Shown one piece after another: positions 62,601 to 64,000 of a stretch of DNA of 64,000 bases. The notes under the pieces were generated by a model that was not told the origin of the DNA, searched no databases, and worked only from the letters and a program-made list of their open reading frames with translations. Origin of the DNA: Galeruca laticollis (Eukaryota; Arthropoda; Insecta; Coleoptera; Chrysomelidae); NCBI GenBank assembly GCA_963921935.1, contig OY998185.1:58171717-58235716 (forward strand). The letters run 5' to 3'. The position numbers were made by a program, and so were the translations under genes. Within the stretch, counting starts at the first letter, position 1. Each line of letters begins with the position of its first letter.

Positions 62601-64000
62601 AGTCCCACAAGTTTTACTACGAAGAACCACTCCAAAAATATAAAAATTGTACGTCTAAATCAATTTGGCCTTGTACGTGCCACGATGTAAATGGTACTAA
62701 GGTAAACAAACGTCTGTTCTGCTGATACAATGTTGCCGACTATTGACTATCGAGTTATAAACTACTGATATTTACGATTTGCTTGGAAATTTGTCCACTT
62801 TTATTCCCATCAGTGTAAAAAGAGGTTTTAGTGGGAACTTTAGTTCCCCACAGTAGCGAAAGGGTTAAGGGGAACGCTTCGTCAGCTGTGAAATAAAACG
62901 GAATCGGCTTGGTATCTCCTGGTATGGGAGAAGGTTGAGGTAAATCAAGAGTTCTGGACTGTAAAGCTCTGCCAAAATTACTGTTCGTTAATACTCGGCC
63001 ATCACTATTTCGTCCGTACTCGCCCACATCAACTGCCACGAACATGCCATCTGCATCTGCAACTGCGAGTAAAACAGTGGAAAAAAAGCCTTTATAATTA
63101 ATGTAGGCGGAACCTGATCGTGGTGGAGCTTGTATTCTGATGTGTTTACCGTCTATACTGCCGATGCAATTAGGTAGATTACACAATGAATAAAACCGAT
63201 CTGCAATTTGCATCCATTTCGCTGTTATCGGTATTGGCATATACTTAGGTTGCAATTTTTCCCATATGACCTTCGCAGTGTGATGCACTACAATTCTGAC
63301 TGTAGAATATCCCTTTATGAAGTAGTAGGAAAGCGCTTTGAATGAACATCCAGTTGCAAAGTATCTGAAATTAAAATGTTATGATAATGAACTATGAATT
63401 CATTTAGTAGGAGGCTTTATTTGTTATAAATCAATATTATTTATGTCATGTCTTTATGCTCATGAATTTGTTTTTTTTTGTTCCAGCAACTGAGTGCAAG
63501 GAGCGTTGGAAAAATGTAAGAGGACGTTATACAAAATACAAAAATCAATTGAAACTGCCCTCTGGATCAGGAGCTAAAAAGAGTAAAGAGTATTACTTAG
63601 CTGGCCACCTTCAGTTTTGGGACTCTTTTCTGAGGTCACGTCAAAGTAAAGGGAACATTGTGATTGAAGAAAGGTCTACACAGGAGGAACCAAAAGACAG
63701 TGAGGACGAAAACCACGATGGGGATATGGATGAGAACTTTGATGAAAGTGAATCCGGGCAAGATACCAACAATTCCTTTACTGATGACATACCAACTACA
63801 GCAATGCCTCCTCCGCCCCCGGAACGGACGAGGGACAGTGGTTCCAAAAAAAATAGAAAAACTTTAGATGATGTAAACAGTTCCGCTTGTAAGTACTTTG
63901 AGGCAAAACAACAAGTGGTAGAGCGAAGACAGCAGAGTAACGCTACTAGCCAGCCTGACCCTGATATGGCATTTTTGCAGAGTGTTTTGCCGGACATGAA
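59690..64000 (+). CDS. MADF/BESS-domain protein of a PIF/Harbinger-like element, partial
   Basis: Exon 1 is 59690-59837 (MREDIEFNIQFCEEIEKYQC ... DLAWQKTANKFGVQ), and exon 2 starts at 63487 (ATECKERWKNVRGRYTKYKN) with matching phase and GT-AG borders. Together they form a MADF (Myb/SANT-like) DNA-binding domain. Exon 2 continues with an acidic and proline-rich linker and reaches DPDMAFLQSVLPDM, a BESS motif, at the window edge. In Harbinger elements a protein of this kind helps the transposase enter the nucleus and bind the ends. The intron of 3.65 kb holds transposase exons on the other strand. It could instead be a host MADF gene that received a Harbinger insertion. Confidence 0.75.
60406..62868 (-). 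mobile_element. piggyBac-type transposon inside the Harbinger transposase
   Basis: TTAA occurs at 60406-60409 and 62865-62868. The inner ends CCCTTTCACTACTGATTTC at the left and, inverted, CCCTTTCGCTACTGTGGGG at the right form the inverted termini. The transposase on the minus strand fills most of the length. The target is the codon pair for Pro-Leu in the Harbinger transposase, and the duplication TTAA stays in frame after excision. Confidence 0.92.
60669..62404 (-). pseudogene. piggyBac-type transposase, one stop and one frameshift
   Basis: The first part (62404-61682) is acidic and then has LTRECSELDVFLKIFPLSLF and WSKNESMGNSVIKSAIGRDR. A single stop near 61680 precedes SYQSIDESMVKFKGRSSLKQ (first Asp, about 61630), CFCFDRFFTSVDSM (second, about 61400) and NKYMGGVDLADQKV (third, about 61095). 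A frameshift near 60905 leads to the C-terminal finger RCYSCSKKKKESRTKTLCLG, CNLPLCKKCFLPFH. All catalytic residues are present, so few changes separate it from an active state. Confidence 0.88.

Larger units (their letters stand above)
60023..63364 (-). pseudogene. PIF/Harbinger-type DDE transposase, split by a piggyBac insertion
   Basis: From acceptor TTAATTTCAG at 63365 the exon reads YFATGCSFKALSYYFIKGYS, then CIGSIDGKHIRIQ (first Asp, about 63160), FYFTADEAFPL (second Asp, about 62885). At 62868 the piggyBac element begins. Beyond it, from 60405 down, the reading goes on with NIMKPFSRRELTTNNRRIFN and LSRGRKSVECSFGMLA (Glu, about 60310) to a stop at 60023. Removing the piggyBac element and one TTAA leaves the frame uninterrupted. 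The N-terminal exon must lie upstream, beyond 63486, possibly past the MADF exon. Confidence 0.85.

Noticed and set aside
63641..63997. Minus frame of 118 codons as the first exon of the Harbinger transposase
   Set aside because: It is the reverse of the MADF/BESS exon and has no Harbinger N-terminal features.

Overview
The window is a piece of an AT-rich, intron-bearing insect nuclear genome, most likely a beetle (an inference from the transposon mix and the two host genes; no species can be named). It is dominated by mobile DNA. Only two host genes can be supported, and both have introns swollen by nested transposons.

Host genes. (1) A plus-strand gene for a secreted cuticular-type protein runs from 19365 to 35176. 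It has five exons that join in phase into 388 codons, beginning with a signal peptide and ending in Gln/Tyr/Ser-rich 20-residue repeats. (2) A minus-strand gene resembling radial spoke head 10 homolog B (RSPH10B), an axoneme protein, runs from 59102 down to 35732. Six exons join in phase. The last conserved exon does not join in frame, and the 5' end lies outside the window.

Layout. 1-1020: tandem repeat of about 142 bp. 3210-8545: degenerate Ty1/copia element with LTRs, a tRNA-iMet primer site and a nested solo LTR of another family. 8608-12368: Ty3/gypsy element, inserted as one unit (5-bp duplication CTGAC) but carrying an inverted internal segment. 13234-17850: two degenerate non-LTR elements and a low-complexity tandem repeat. 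18066-18800: satellite of about 173 bp. 19365-35176: cuticular gene, with a TTAA-flanked element in intron 1, a Penelope-like fragment in intron 2, and in intron 4 a composite of inverted repeats, P-element-like remnants, a pogo-like transposon and an apparently intact spliced piggyBac transposon. 36499-39866: Penelope-like element flanked by near-perfect inverted repeats of about 570 bp. 39940-41010: repeat of 355 bp arranged as an inverted array, each unit with a hammerhead-ribozyme-like fold. 42712-45690: RTE-like LINE with a tRNA-like leader. 46904-49410: Ty3/gypsy remnant in which the integrase frame continues into a TARG1/OARD1-like macro domain. 50211-51410: Tc1/mariner-superfamily transposase. 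52710-58279: degenerate piggyBac element holding a terminal-repeat element that itself holds an RTE copy. 59690-64000: PIF/Harbinger-type genes (MADF/BESS gene on plus, DDE transposase on minus) split by a third piggyBac element.

The strongest leads are the integrase-macro domain reading frame, the hammerhead-like 355-bp repeats beside the Penelope-like element, the internally inverted gypsy insertion, the piggyBac transposase with a short first intron, and the interlocked Harbinger gene pair. All calls come from reading the sequence; no database search was run.
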